7,536 nucleotides of DNA from Bacteroidales bacterium (GCA_007132365.1 SLOS01000328.1:1-7536); one strand, 5' to 3'. Shown: positions 1-6,439, counted from the stretch's first letter. Notes: generated from the letters alone by a model not told the origin. Numbers and translations are program-made.

Positions 1-711
1 TGTTACCAGGCAATTATCGGTAAAATTTGAAAGAATTGACATTATTATCCTCAAATCCCTCTCTCCGTTTTCGAAACGGCGGTCAGAGCTCACAAAAGCT
101 CTCAGAATAACAGCAAACTCCTCAAGACAGGAATTGATGAAATTTGCACCCATTGAATCCCTTGTGTCAAAACCAGCTGAGATCTGAAAATAACCATCCA
201 ACTCTTCACTTTTATCTATAAGCTCTATATTCCTGATTCCCCCACCCCTGCTGACCATATTGGCTGTAATATGCCGGGTACCCTCCAGCAAATTTTCCTT
301 CAGTTCCGGAAAGGCCTCCTTAAGTCTGCGGGGGTCCCCGCTCCAGATAAAATGAACCTGCCCGTTCTTGATTAACTCGTTCACCCCGGCATAAAAACCG
401 CCCCTGGAGTACCAGAAACGCGCACTTCTGGCAGCGGCAGCAACCACCGAGCTCTCCTCAGTCACCATTGGCACCATGTACATTTTACCATTTATAATAA
501 AATTTGGAGCCACGCCATAGGGCAGGAAAAAGTTGGTGATGGTATTCTCGCTGAACTCATCATGCAGTTTCTGAACTCCCGGATCGATGTGCCTGTAAGA
601 TTCAACAATAGAGGCAGCTTCCACCGGATCCTTAAAATCTTTAAGAAGCAGTTCCTGTTTTTCATTTCTGTCCAGCTTTGAAAACCCGGGGATAAACATA
701 TTTAGACCCAT
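1..711 (-). CDS. mvaA: Hydroxymethylglutaryl-CoA reductase, class II type (partial, N-terminal 237 residues)
   Basis: The protein interconverts HMG-CoA and mevalonate with a nicotinamide cofactor, in the cytosol. It is read on the minus strand and stays open to base 1, so the C-terminal part is missing; complete class II enzymes are about 420-440 residues. What is visible aligns from memory with Pseudomonas mevalonii HMG-CoA reductase: a GFSKL start (residues 9-13), the ENTI motif (55-58) carrying the substrate-binding and catalytic glutamate, PYGVAPNFIING (64-75), the EESSVVAAAA stretch (85-94), the dinucleotide-binding DSMGAN motif (185-190) and RIIMSILSN (221-229). The catalytic lysine, aspartate and histidine should lie beyond the edge. 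There is no long membrane anchor at the N-terminus, as expected for class II. An in-frame TAA five codons upstream limits the start to ATG 711 or the internal ATG at 699; homologs that begin close to the GFSKL motif make 699 plausible. It is divergent from etfB. Direction in vivo (mevalonate synthesis or degradation) cannot be told from this fragment. Confidence 0.9.
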   Translation of the reverse strand, partial: MGLNMFIPGFSKLDRNEKQELLLKDFKDPVEAASIVESYRHIDPGVQKLHDEFSENTITNFFLPYGVAPNFIINGKMYMVPMVTEESSVVAAAARSARFWYSRGGFYAGVNELIKNGQVHFIWSGDPRRLKEAFPELKENLLEGTRHITANMVSRGGGIRNIELIDKSEELDGYFQISAGFDTRDSMGANFINSCLEEFAVILRAFVSSDRRFENGERDLRIIMSILSNFTDNCLVT

Positions 712-965
712 ATCACCAGTAATTTAAAATTATGGTTTTGCAATGTTCAGCTATGAAAAATAATTTCATAAAAATTAAAGAAAAAAACACAGTTCCATAT
801 GATGATCTGATTATTTTTTCCGGTAAACTTAAAAGATATTTTTAAATTTATTCATTGCTATTTTAATTAAAAAACCTTTTTGTTAATATAAAACAACCTG
901 ATTGCTCAACAAACCTTAAACAAAAAATATCTAAAACTGTTTATTGTTAAAGTTATATGATAATT
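712..965. other. Divergent AT-rich intergenic spacer between HMG-CoA reductase and etfB
   Basis: This spacer of about 250 bp must hold promoters for both divergent genes. It is strongly AT-rich, with many A and T runs, and no coding frame in it is credible. I looked for the Bacteroidota promoter (TTG, then 19-21 bp, then TAnnTTTG) on both strands and found no full match. The nearest is TAATTTTA on the minus strand at 732-725, one mismatch from the -7 consensus but with no -33 partner at the right spacing. No RNA gene or strong hairpin was recognised. Confidence 0.6.
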
Positions 966-1715
966 ATGAAAATTCTTGTCTGTATAAGTCACGTCCCGGA
1001 TACTGAAACAAAAATTCGTATCACCCCCGATGGAAAATCTGTCGATCATACAGAGACAACATGGATTATCAATCCCTGGGATGAACTGGGTCTGACGCGT
1101 GCAATTGAAATAAAGAAAGAATTTCCTTCACTTATTGAATCAGTAACGGTCATTTCAGTTGGCAGCAGCGATACTGAACACACCTTAAGAAAAGCACTGT
1201 CACTGGGAGCGGATAAAGCCCTGCGCATAGATGCAAAACCACTTGACTCATGGTTTGTTGCCAGACAGATCTCAGAGATCATAAACAAAGATTACTACGA
1301 TATTGTCCTTACCGGTATTGAATCGAGCGATTTTAACGGATATGCCGTTGGCGGTATGCTTGCCGAGCTTACCGGGTATGCCTGCCTTCCCAATGTTTCG
1401 TCCATTGATATCAAAGGAGGCAGGGTAATGGTTCAGAGAGAAGTAGAAGGGGGGAGAGAAAAACTGGAGGCAGTGGTACCTTTTATTGCAGTCATTCAGA
1501 AAGGTATTGCCTCTGCCCCCGGTATTCCATCGATGAAGGGAATAATGGAAGCACGGAAAAAAAGTATTGAGGTCATACCGGCAATTGATGCCGAACATTT
1601 TACAGAATACACTTATTATGAACTGCCTGCATCAAAAAAAGTGTGCGAGTTAATAACAGATGCAAACCTGTATGAGCTGGTTGCAAAGCTGCATGCCGAA
1701 GCGGGAATTGTTTGA
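966..1715 (+). CDS. etfB: Electron transfer flavoprotein subunit beta (EtfB/FixA family)
   Basis: EtfB pairs with EtfA to form a soluble heterodimer that takes electrons from flavoprotein dehydrogenases, classically acyl-CoA dehydrogenases, and passes them to an ETF oxidoreductase or another acceptor. Counting from ATG 966, family features are the start KILVCISHVPDTETKI (2-17), the nucleotide-binding region LTGIESSDFNG..VGGMLAELTG (115-137), and a near match to the ETF-beta signature in VQREVEGGREKLEAVVPF (156-173), with alanine where the signature expects an aliphatic residue just after it. The stretch IPSMKGIMEARKK (187-199) is also typical. Length is 249 residues, normal for the family. 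ATG 957 would add Met-Ile-Ile; 966 is preferred because homologs begin with MKILV, but neither has a Shine-Dalgarno sequence. etfA follows after 28 bp, so the two are very likely one operon. Whether this ETF bifurcates electrons cannot be decided by eye. Confidence 0.93.
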   Translation: MKILVCISHVPDTETKIRITPDGKSVDHTETTWIINPWDELGLTRAIEIKKEFPSLIESVTVISVGSSDTEHTLRKALSLGADKALRIDAKPLDSWFVARQISEIINKDYYDIVLTGIESSDFNGYAVGGMLAELTGYACLPNVSSIDIKGGRVMVQREVEGGREKLEAVVPFIAVIQKGIASAPGIPSMKGIMEARKKSIEVIPAIDAEHFTEYTYYELPASKKVCELITDANLYELVAKLHAEAGIV

Positions 1716-1743
1716 AACCCAATCTGACTTCGTCACCTAAAGA

Positions 1744-2745
1744 ATGATGAATATTTTAGTTTATATAGAAACTTTCGAAGGTACAGTGAGAAGGAGCGCG
1801 CTGGAGCTTCTCAGTTATGCAAATGATTTGAAAACCCTGAAAAAGGGAATCATAACGGCACTAACAGGACCTGAGGCAGATGATGGAACCATATCATGCC
1901 TTGCCCGTTACGGTGCTGATAAAATACTTGTACTGAAAGGAGCTGGTAAATATTATTCAAACTTATCATTAAAAGCAGAATCAATAAGACAGGCAGCACT
2001 GAACGAGGGATCAGAGATAGTACTTTTTACGGGAAATGTTGCAGGCAGGTCCCTTGCACCACTGGTAGCGGCTAAATTGAAAGCCGGAATGGTGCCCGGT
2101 ATATACTCACTGCCAAAAAACCTTGAACCTTTTACCATAAATAAAAAAGTTTTCTCGGGCAAGGCCATTGCCACCGTAACTGTCCACACACCTGCAAAAG
2201 TGCTTATTTTGCTGCCCAATTCGTTTGCCTTAAAAGAGAATCCGGTACCTGAGGTAAAAGAGGATCTAGACCCCGGCATTACTGAACCGGCCACTACAAC
2301 GTTTACCGGGATCAGGATACTGGATACAGTCAGGACCAATGATCAGATCAGGCTCACAGAAGCAGGTATAGTTGTTTCAGGGGGGCGGGGACTCAAAAGC
2401 AGGGAGAACTGGAGATACGTGGAGGAACTTGCAGGGCTCCTTGGTGGTGCCACAGCCTGTTCCAGGCCGGCCTATGACGAAGGATGGTGCCCTCATGACG
2501 GATATGTGGGACAAACCGGAAAGGTTATATCGCCAAATGTTTATCTTGCACTTGGAATTTCAGGTGCGGTGCAGCATCTGGCCGGAATCAGTTCATCCAG
2601 GCTTATAGTGGCAATTAACAAAGATCCGGATGCCCCTATATTTAAATCTGCAGATTACGGTATAATAGGTGATATACAGGAAGTTATGCCCCGGCTTATT
2701 GAAGCGGTCAAAAATTACAGGTCGGCGCCCGGATCCACCCCATAA
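1744..2745 (+). CDS. etfA: Electron transfer flavoprotein subunit alpha (EtfA/FixB family)
   Basis: This is the FAD-binding partner of EtfB. The N-terminal half (about 1-185) is the variable domain resembling EtfB. The C-terminal half (about 200-325) is the conserved FAD domain, with SGGRG (212-216), ENWRYVEELAGLLGG (221-235), the flavin-contacting arginine in CSRPAYDEGW (239-248), GQTG (256-259), the ETF-alpha signature VYLALGISGAVQH (266-278) continuing to LIVAIN (287-292), NKDPDAPIF (292-300) and DYGIIGD (304-310). At 333 residues it is a normal length and no key residue of these motifs appears lost. The gene opens with two adjacent ATGs (1744 and 1747), and either could be used. It lies 28 bp after etfB. 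No acyl-CoA dehydrogenase or ETF:quinone oxidoreductase gene follows in this window; the next gene has its own promoter, so the unit probably ends here. No clear intrinsic terminator is visible after the stop. Confidence 0.95.
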   Translation: MMNILVYIETFEGTVRRSALELLSYANDLKTLKKGIITALTGPEADDGTISCLARYGADKILVLKGAGKYYSNLSLKAESIRQAALNEGSEIVLFTGNVAGRSLAPLVAAKLKAGMVPGIYSLPKNLEPFTINKKVFSGKAIATVTVHTPAKVLILLPNSFALKENPVPEVKEDLDPGITEPATTTFTGIRILDTVRTNDQIRLTEAGIVVSGGRGLKSRENWRYVEELAGLLGGATACSRPAYDEGWCPHDGYVGQTGKVISPNVYLALGISGAVQHLAGISSSRLIVAINKDPDAPIFKSADYGIIGDIQEVMPRLIEAVKNYRSAPGSTP

Positions 2746-2815
2746 AAATTACCAGATCAAGATCCACCATTATAGATAGTTAGCCTCAAACATCTCCGAT
2801 TTAACATATAAATGA

Positions 2816-2845
2816 CTTGCAATTGATCAAATTTTTCTATATTTG
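2816..2845 (+). promoter_or_regulatory. Bacteroidota-type promoter for the alpha/beta hydrolase gene
   Basis: A perfect -7 box TATATTTG (2838-2845, consensus TAnnTTTG) is preceded by CTTG (2816-2819, consensus TTTG at -33) with an 18 bp spacer, close to the usual 19-21 bp. Transcription would start near 2850, leaving a leader of about 20 nt before ATG 2869, the short leader typical of the phylum. This is the clearest promoter in the window and separates the hydrolase from etfBA. It was inferred from sequence only. Confidence 0.65.
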
Positions 2846-2868
2846 ACGTCCAATCATATGTTAAGCAA

Positions 2869-3657
2869 ATGATAAAACACCTTGTTGTTAAGGGTCATAC
2901 GCTTGCCTATCAGTGGATTAATAATCACTACTGTAATCCCGAAAAACCTGTAATAGTATTTCTTCATGAAGGTCTTGGCTGCATGAAATTGTGGAAGGAC
3001 TTTCCCCTCAGACTGTGCCGGATGACCGGATGTCGGGGACTGATGTATGACCGTTACGGTTACGGAGAATCTGATAAAATAGAGGAGCCACGTGAAAATG
3101 ATTTCCTTTATAATGAAGCAGCGTCAGTGCTTCCGGAATTACTTGAAAAACTTGATATAACAGAACCTGTAATGCTTTTCGGTCACAGTGACGGTGGCAC
3201 GATTTCTCTCATATTCTCTGCGCTCTATCCTGATAAAACTGCAGCCATTGTTGCCGAGTCATCACACATCTTCATTGAACCTGTTACAATCCGTGGAATA
3301 AGACAGGCAATTTTTGCCTACACGAATAACGGACTGAAGGAAAAACTTGAAAAATACCACGGGGATAAAACTGATTCTATGTTTTACAGCTGGGCCAACG
3401 TATGGACCTCAGAGGAGACTGCCGGCTGGAGTATTGAACTTATCCTTCCGGAAATCACCTCCCCTGTACTGGCCATCCAGGGAGAGAATGACAATTATGG
3501 TACCGCTTTGCAGACGGAGACAATAACCTCCCACGTAAATGGGCCCAGCAAACTGCTTCATATACCGGATTGCGGACATATACCTCATCACGAGCAGCGG
3601 GAAACAGTTCTGAAAAACACGGCTGAATTCTTTGCCGGACAATTTGAGCTGGCTTGA
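2869..3657 (+). CDS. Alpha/beta-fold hydrolase (serine esterase-like, substrate unknown)
   Basis: This is a single-domain cytosolic alpha/beta hydrolase of 262 residues, a usual length for the MhpC/BioH-like group. The parts of the catalytic machinery can be read off: the oxyanion-hole loop LHEGLG (32-37), the strand-turn DRYGYGESD (61-69), the nucleophile elbow GHSDGG (105-110) with Ser107, the acid loop GENDNYG (205-211) with Asp208, and the histidine loop DCGHIPHHE (234-242) with His237. A lid or cap region lies roughly at 130-190. There is no signal peptide or membrane segment. The HEGLG form of the oxyanion loop followed by LWKDFP marks a bacterial subfamily I have seen annotated only generically, so no substrate is proposed. 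The gene has its own promoter and stands between etfBA and the YigZ-family gene. Hydrolysis of a carboxylic ester or thioester is the family expectation; hydrolysis of other bonds is possible. Confidence 0.88.
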   Translation: MIKHLVVKGHTLAYQWINNHYCNPEKPVIVFLHEGLGCMKLWKDFPLRLCRMTGCRGLMYDRYGYGESDKIEEPRENDFLYNEAASVLPELLEKLDITEPVMLFGHSDGGTISLIFSALYPDKTAAIVAESSHIFIEPVTIRGIRQAIFAYTNNGLKEKLEKYHGDKTDSMFYSWANVWTSEETAGWSIELILPEITSPVLAIQGENDNYGTALQTETITSHVNGPSKLLHIPDCGHIPHHEQRETVLKNTAEFFAGQFELA

Positions 3658-3738
3658 TCATCCACTTAAAGCTTCGTTGAATTTTACGGCAAATAAAGCT
3701 TTGGTTTAGGCATAGCTTGTTACAGGTTTAAAACCGGG

Positions 3739-4353
3739 ATGGAGCAATACAGCTATAAAACAATTAAAAACAGTTCGCACGGACTTTTCAGGGACAGGGG
3801 AAGCAAGTTCCTCGCATTTGCTTTTCACGTAACAACCGAAGCCCGGATAAAAAATATACTCGATGATCTGCGGCGTGAGTACCATGACGCCAGTCACCAC
3901 TGTTATGCCTGGATAATCGGAACAAATAAATACCATTTCCGTGCAAATGATGACGGAGAACCTTCGGGTACTGCAGGGAGACCGGTGCTTGGCCAGATAC
4001 AGAAACATGATCTCACCAATATACTTATAGTTGTCATCAGGTATTTCGGGGGCACGCTGCTGGGAACAGGAGGGCTGATAAATGCATACCGGTCCGCCGC
4101 ATCAGATGCACTGGCCAATTCAGAAATAATTACAAAGACCATCAATGAGCTGATAGAGTTAACATTCCCTTATGCCGTGATGAACAGTGTTATGAAGGTC
4201 CTTAAGGAAGAACAGGTTGAGCAGGTTGCTCAGGATTTTGACACGGACTGCAAAATAAAGGTGAGCATTCCTGTGGAAAGGTCTGAAAGGCTGACCGGAC
4301 GGTTAAGGTCAATAGGAAAGGTTAGCGTTAATAAGTTATCAAATAATTATTAA
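3739..4353 (+). CDS. yigZ: YigZ/IMPACT family protein (UPF0029 plus DUF1949)
   Basis: The 204-residue product has the two-domain layout of bacterial YigZ. The IMPACT N-terminal domain (about 15-125) carries RGSKFLAFAF (20-29), HHCYAW (53-58), the acidic DDGEPSGTAGRP turn (71-82) and the family signature ending IRYFGGTLLGTGGL (100-113). A C-terminal DUF1949 domain (about 138-198) resembles the ferredoxin-like domain V of elongation factor G. The eukaryotic homolog IMPACT modulates GCN2 in the translational stress response. The bacterial role is not firmly established, although the fold suggests a ribosome or RNA link. The ATG at 3739 is the only start: an in-frame TAA lies upstream at 3694-3696 with no other ATG between. 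It begins 81 bp after the hydrolase stop, with no clear promoter of its own, so it may be read through from the hydrolase promoter. Confidence 0.93.
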   Translation: MEQYSYKTIKNSSHGLFRDRGSKFLAFAFHVTTEARIKNILDDLRREYHDASHHCYAWIIGTNKYHFRANDDGEPSGTAGRPVLGQIQKHDLTNILIVVIRYFGGTLLGTGGLINAYRSAASDALANSEIITKTINELIELTFPYAVMNSVMKVLKEEQVEQVAQDFDTDCKIKVSIPVERSERLTGRLRSIGKVSVNKLSNNY

Positions 4354-4382
4354 CACGTATTTTTTGACTGCAAGTTCTTCCT

Positions 4383-4390
4383 TACTTTTA
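4383..4390 (+). promoter_or_regulatory. Possible -7 promoter element for pyrBI
   Basis: TACTTTTA matches TAnnTTTG except for the last base. A TTTG at 4363-4366 lies upstream, but with a spacer of 16 bp, shorter than the usual 19-21 bp. Transcription would start around 4395 and give a leader of about 20 nt before the GTG at 4418. This is the best candidate in the 64 bp between the YigZ-family gene and pyrB. No attenuator-like hairpin or leader peptide is visible, so an enterobacterial type of pyrBI attenuation is not supported. Confidence 0.25.
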
Positions 4391-4417
4391 CCCTTATAAC
4401 CTTAAATACCTAATCCC

Positions 4418-5329
4418 GTGCGAAACAGAAGCCTCATTTCAATCAACGATTATTCGAAGGAAGAGATCCTTCGTGTGCTGGACCTGGCTGGTGAGTTTGA
4501 GCAAAACCCCTCTCAGGACATTCTAAGGGGTAAAGTGATAGCAACCCTTTTCTTTGAACCCTCCACACGGACACGACTTAGTTTTGAAAGTGCAGTAAAC
4601 AGGCTTGGAGGAAAAATTATTGGTTTCACCGACTCATCATCATCAAGCGCAACAAAGGGAGAAAGCCTTAAAGATACCATTAAAACCGTAAGCAACTATA
4701 GCGATCTCATTGTAATGCGCCACCCGATTGAAGGGAGTGCACGGTACGCGAGCGAAGTGGGTATGGTGCCAATTGTCAATGCCGGGGACGGCGCTAACCA
4801 GCATCCCACGCAAACCCTGCTGGATCTTTACTCCATAAGGAAAACCCAGGGAACACTCAACAACCTCAATTTATTCATAGTAGGCGATCTGAAGTACGGC
4901 CGCACAGTTCATTCGCTGCTGATGGGAATGGCCCATTTCAACGCCACCTTCTGGTTCATATCTCCAAAAGAGCTCCGTATTCCCAACGAGTACAAGCTTT
5001 ACCTGGACCAGCGGGGACTGAAGTATCATGAGCACACCGATTTCAGGGATATCGCCGGAGAGGCAGATATAATCTATATGACCCGGGTTCAGAAGGAGCG
5101 GTTTTCTGACCCTATCGAATACGAAAAGACCAGAAGTGCTTATGTGCTGAAAAGCACTATGCTGGAAGGAACAAAAAGCAACCTGAAGATCCTTCATCCC
5201 CTGCCACGTGTAAATGAAATCAGCACCGATGTTGATGATCACGATAAAGCCTATTATTTCACGCAGGCACTCAACGGGGTTTACACACGTCAGGCTATAA
5301 TATCGTTGATTCTGGGACTCAAAAACTGA
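4418..5329 (+). CDS. pyrB: Aspartate carbamoyltransferase catalytic subunit (GTG start)
   Basis: PyrB condenses carbamoyl phosphate with L-aspartate to N-carbamoyl-aspartate, the first committed step of de novo pyrimidine synthesis. The 303-residue chain keeps the full active site, with E. coli residues in brackets: the carbamoyl phosphate loop FFEPSTRTR (45-53) with STRT 49-52 (Ser52-Thr55), the mobile loop Ser76 and Lys80 (Ser80, Lys84), Arg101 (Arg105), His129 and Gln132 in HPTQTLLDLY (His134, Gln137), Arg162 (Arg167), Arg223 and Gln225 (Arg229, Gln231), and HPLPR 260-264 (His265-Arg269). The mobile loop is preceded by a run of five serines (73-77). Translation must start at GTG 4418: an in-frame TAA sits at 4403-4405 and the first in-frame ATG is codon 100, inside the active-site region. 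pyrI follows 7 bp later, so the subunits are translated from one message and should form the allosteric heteromeric enzyme. Confidence 0.97.
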   Translation: MRNRSLISINDYSKEEILRVLDLAGEFEQNPSQDILRGKVIATLFFEPSTRTRLSFESAVNRLGGKIIGFTDSSSSSATKGESLKDTIKTVSNYSDLIVMRHPIEGSARYASEVGMVPIVNAGDGANQHPTQTLLDLYSIRKTQGTLNNLNLFIVGDLKYGRTVHSLLMGMAHFNATFWFISPKELRIPNEYKLYLDQRGLKYHEHTDFRDIAGEADIIYMTRVQKERFSDPIEYEKTRSAYVLKSTMLEGTKSNLKILHPLPRVNEISTDVDDHDKAYYFTQALNGVYTRQAIISLILGLKN

Positions 5330-5336
5330 ACCTACC

Positions 5337-5798
5337 ATGGCAAAAGATATCAAACAACTGAAAGTTAGCGCCATCAGAAATGGCACGGTTATAGATCATA
5401 TACCCGCAAATAACCTTTTCAAGGTTATCAATATTCTGGGACTGGATCATATAGACAACCAGATTACCTTTGGCACCAACCTGGAAAGCAAGAGACTTGG
5501 CAGCAAGGGAATTGTAAAAATATCAGACAAGTATTTTGTTGATGAGGAAATCAACCGGATTGCGCTGGCGGCACCGGAGGCAAAACTTAATATTATCCGT
5601 GAATATCATGTAGAAGAGAAAAAGGAGGTTATCGTTCCCGATCAATTCTCAGGCATAGTCAAATGTGTAAATCCGAAATGTATCACCAACAGTGAAGATG
5701 TTAAGCCAAAATTCAGGGTAATATCAAAAAAGGAGGTATCCCTCAAGTGCCATTACTGTGAGAAGATAACTGACCAGGAACACATGGTTTTCATTTAG
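5337..5798 (+). CDS. pyrI: Aspartate carbamoyltransferase regulatory subunit
   Basis: PyrI dimers bridge PyrB trimers and bind nucleotide effectors (CTP/UTP as inhibitors and ATP as activator in E. coli). The 153-residue chain has the allosteric N-terminal domain (about 5-100), including the nucleotide-site landmarks KVSAIRNGTVIDHIP (9-23) and a lysine-rich strand region near 52-61. The C-terminal zinc domain has Cys110-x4-Cys115 and Cys138-x2-Cys141, the four-cysteine site needed to contact the catalytic chain, so assembly with PyrB is expected. Length equals that of the E. coli subunit. The start ATG 5337 lies 7 bp after the pyrB stop, so the two form a tight operon. It ends 28 bp before the convergent DUF4293 gene. 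Confidence 0.96.
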   Translation: MAKDIKQLKVSAIRNGTVIDHIPANNLFKVINILGLDHIDNQITFGTNLESKRLGSKGIVKISDKYFVDEEINRIALAAPEAKLNIIREYHVEEKKEVIVPDQFSGIVKCVNPKCITNSEDVKPKFRVISKKEVSLKCHYCEKITDQEHMVFI

Positions 5799-5824
5799 GC
5801 TCTGACCGGAAGATGACCTGTAAC

Positions 5825-5854
5825 GGTTAACGTATCCTGTCATAGGATCGTACC
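5825..5854. terminator. Imperfect hairpin between convergent pyrI and the DUF4293 gene
   Basis: ATCCT (5834-5838) pairs with AGGAT (5844-5848) around a 5-nt GTCAT loop. The stem can be extended outward by CG:CG and GG:CC pairs with small bulges. It starts 27 bp past the pyrI stop and overlaps the last codons of the DUF4293 gene on the other strand. There is no T tract on either side, so it is not a standard intrinsic terminator. It is offered only as a possible transcription-end structure for the two converging units. Confidence 0.2.
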
Positions 5855-6291
5855 AGTATCTCATCTTTGCGAATACCGCGGGTGGCAAGGAAAACCAGAA
5901 TCAATGCTATGACAGGGAATATCACCGTTAAGTTGAAATGCCCTGTCGCATCCAGCCTGTTCTTTGTATGGTAATAATAAAAAAAGAACAGTGCGTAAAA
6001 ACCGATTAGAAGCATTAAGTTGAATATGCATATCCTTAGCTGCAGGATCCTTCTCTTGTAAAAGAATATGGTCAGGAGGCTCAGAGAGGCAGTTACTGCT
6101 ACCAGGAACCTTAAAGGCAGCACAGATTCAATTTTAATGGCAGTCTCTCCCATCCCTTTGTAGATACCGGTAAGACCGAAAGAGTAATAATTACCTGAAG
6201 AATCGACCATCTCCGCGAGAGGAGAAAGAAACATGGAAAAGATAATTGCTGAAGCCAGAAACAGGTAGACAGTCTGTATTCTTTGTATCAT
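5827..6291 (-). CDS. DUF4293 family membrane protein, function unknown
   Basis: The 154-residue product is an integral membrane protein with four predicted helices, at about 7-26, 57-78, 84-107 and 119-137, and a loop of about 30 residues between helices 1 and 2. Both family landmarks are present: the N-terminus MIQRIQTVYLFLA and the basic tail RGIRKDEILVRSYDRIR. I know these from DUF4293 proteins of Bacteroidota, which have no assigned function. By the positive-inside rule the Arg/Lys-rich N-terminus, the KRR turn (79-81) after helix 2 and the C-terminal tail would face the cytoplasm, consistent with four helices. ATG 6291 is chosen because homologs start at MIQRIQ; a start at 6357 would add 22 residues that look like leader DNA and overlap a palindrome. 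It is convergent with pyrI and divergent from the nucleoside phosphorylase gene. No enzymatic motif is seen. Confidence 0.85.
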   Translation of the reverse strand: MIQRIQTVYLFLASAIIFSMFLSPLAEMVDSSGNYYSFGLTGIYKGMGETAIKIESVLPLRFLVAVTASLSLLTIFFYKRRILQLRICIFNLMLLIGFYALFFFYYYHTKNRLDATGHFNLTVIFPVIALILVFLATRGIRKDEILVRSYDRIR

Positions 6292-6317
6292 GAAAAAATT
6301 GTCTTGATTTATTCCGG

Positions 6318-6348
6318 TAAAGATAAATAATATTTCACCAACCATCAG
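6318..6348 (-). promoter_or_regulatory. Possible promoter of the DUF4293 gene
   Basis: On the minus strand TATCTTTA (6325-6318) differs from TAnnTTTG only in the last base. It is preceded 20 bp upstream by CTG (6348-6346), one mismatch from the TTG of the -33 element. Transcription would start near 6312, about 20 nt before ATG 6291. Both boxes are imperfect. Confidence 0.3.
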
Positions 6349-6354
6349 GTGAAA
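6333..6354. repeat. Perfect 7-bp inverted repeat with 8-nt spacer (candidate operator)
   Basis: TTTCACC (6333-6339) and GGTGAAA (6348-6354) are exact reverse complements, separated by 8 nt. The repeat covers the -33 region and spacer of the candidate DUF4293 promoter. This size and spacing suit a dimeric DNA-binding protein, but as RNA it would also form a 7-bp hairpin. On neither strand is it followed by a T run long enough for an intrinsic terminator. Function is inferred from position only. Confidence 0.4.
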
Positions 6355-6394
6355 CATAAAATCTGTGTTTTAAATCATGCTATGTAAAAAGGAA

Positions 6395-6427
6395 ATTGAA
6401 TATTTTATTTAAAATTTCATAATTTCG
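6395..6427 (+). promoter_or_regulatory. Possible promoter of the nucleoside phosphorylase gene
   Basis: ATTG (6395-6398) followed 21 bp later by TAATTTCG (6420-6427) resembles the Bacteroidota TTTG/TAnnTTTG pair, with one mismatch in each box. Transcription would start near 6432, within the adjacent palindrome and about 20 nt before ATG 6451. Confidence 0.35.
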
Positions 6428-6439
6428 CTGCTGCAGCAG
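6428..6439. repeat. 12-bp perfect palindrome next to the phosphorylase start (candidate operator)
   Basis: CTGCTGCAGCAG is a perfect palindrome and a GC-rich island in an otherwise AT-rich leader. It directly follows the candidate -7 box and ends 11 nt before ATG 6451, so a protein bound here would block transcription initiation. With no loop it makes only a short hairpin in RNA. One or two 12-bp palindromes are expected by chance in this much DNA, so the position is the main argument. Confidence 0.35.

Noticed and set aside
2372..2608. Open frame of 78 codons on the plus strand inside etfA.
   Set aside because: It lies entirely within the FAD domain of EtfA in another frame and resembles no protein; it is a shadow of a well-supported gene.
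2823..2830. TTGATCAA palindrome between the -33 and -7 boxes of the hydrolase promoter.
   Set aside because: An 8-bp palindrome is expected many times by chance in this length, and it lacks the central spacer of an FNR/CRP-type site.
2746..2868. Possible intrinsic terminator after etfA.
   Set aside because: No GC-rich stem followed by a T run was found; the GGATCC/GATCC pieces are short and far apart.
3668..3702. AAAGCTT and AAGCTTT inverted repeat after the hydrolase stop, possibly a terminator.
   Set aside because: The 21-nt loop, AT-rich stem and lack of a T tract make a working terminator unlikely; the core is just two copies of a 6-bp palindrome.
4631..4651. TCA-repeat-like stretch encoding five serines in pyrB, considered as a phase-variable simple repeat.
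   Set aside because: It is only four TCA units, in frame, at the mobile loop where serines are tolerated; length change would keep the frame, so no switching is expected.
4871..5386. Minus-strand open frame of 171 codons opposite pyrB.
   Set aside because: It is antisense to conserved pyrB and pyrI sequence, and the translated product has no recognisable motif.
6292..6357. N-terminal extension of the DUF4293 protein starting at ATG 6357.
   Set aside because: Homologs start at MIQRIQ (6291), and the extra 66 bases include a candidate -7 box and a palindrome, so they are better read as upstream DNA.
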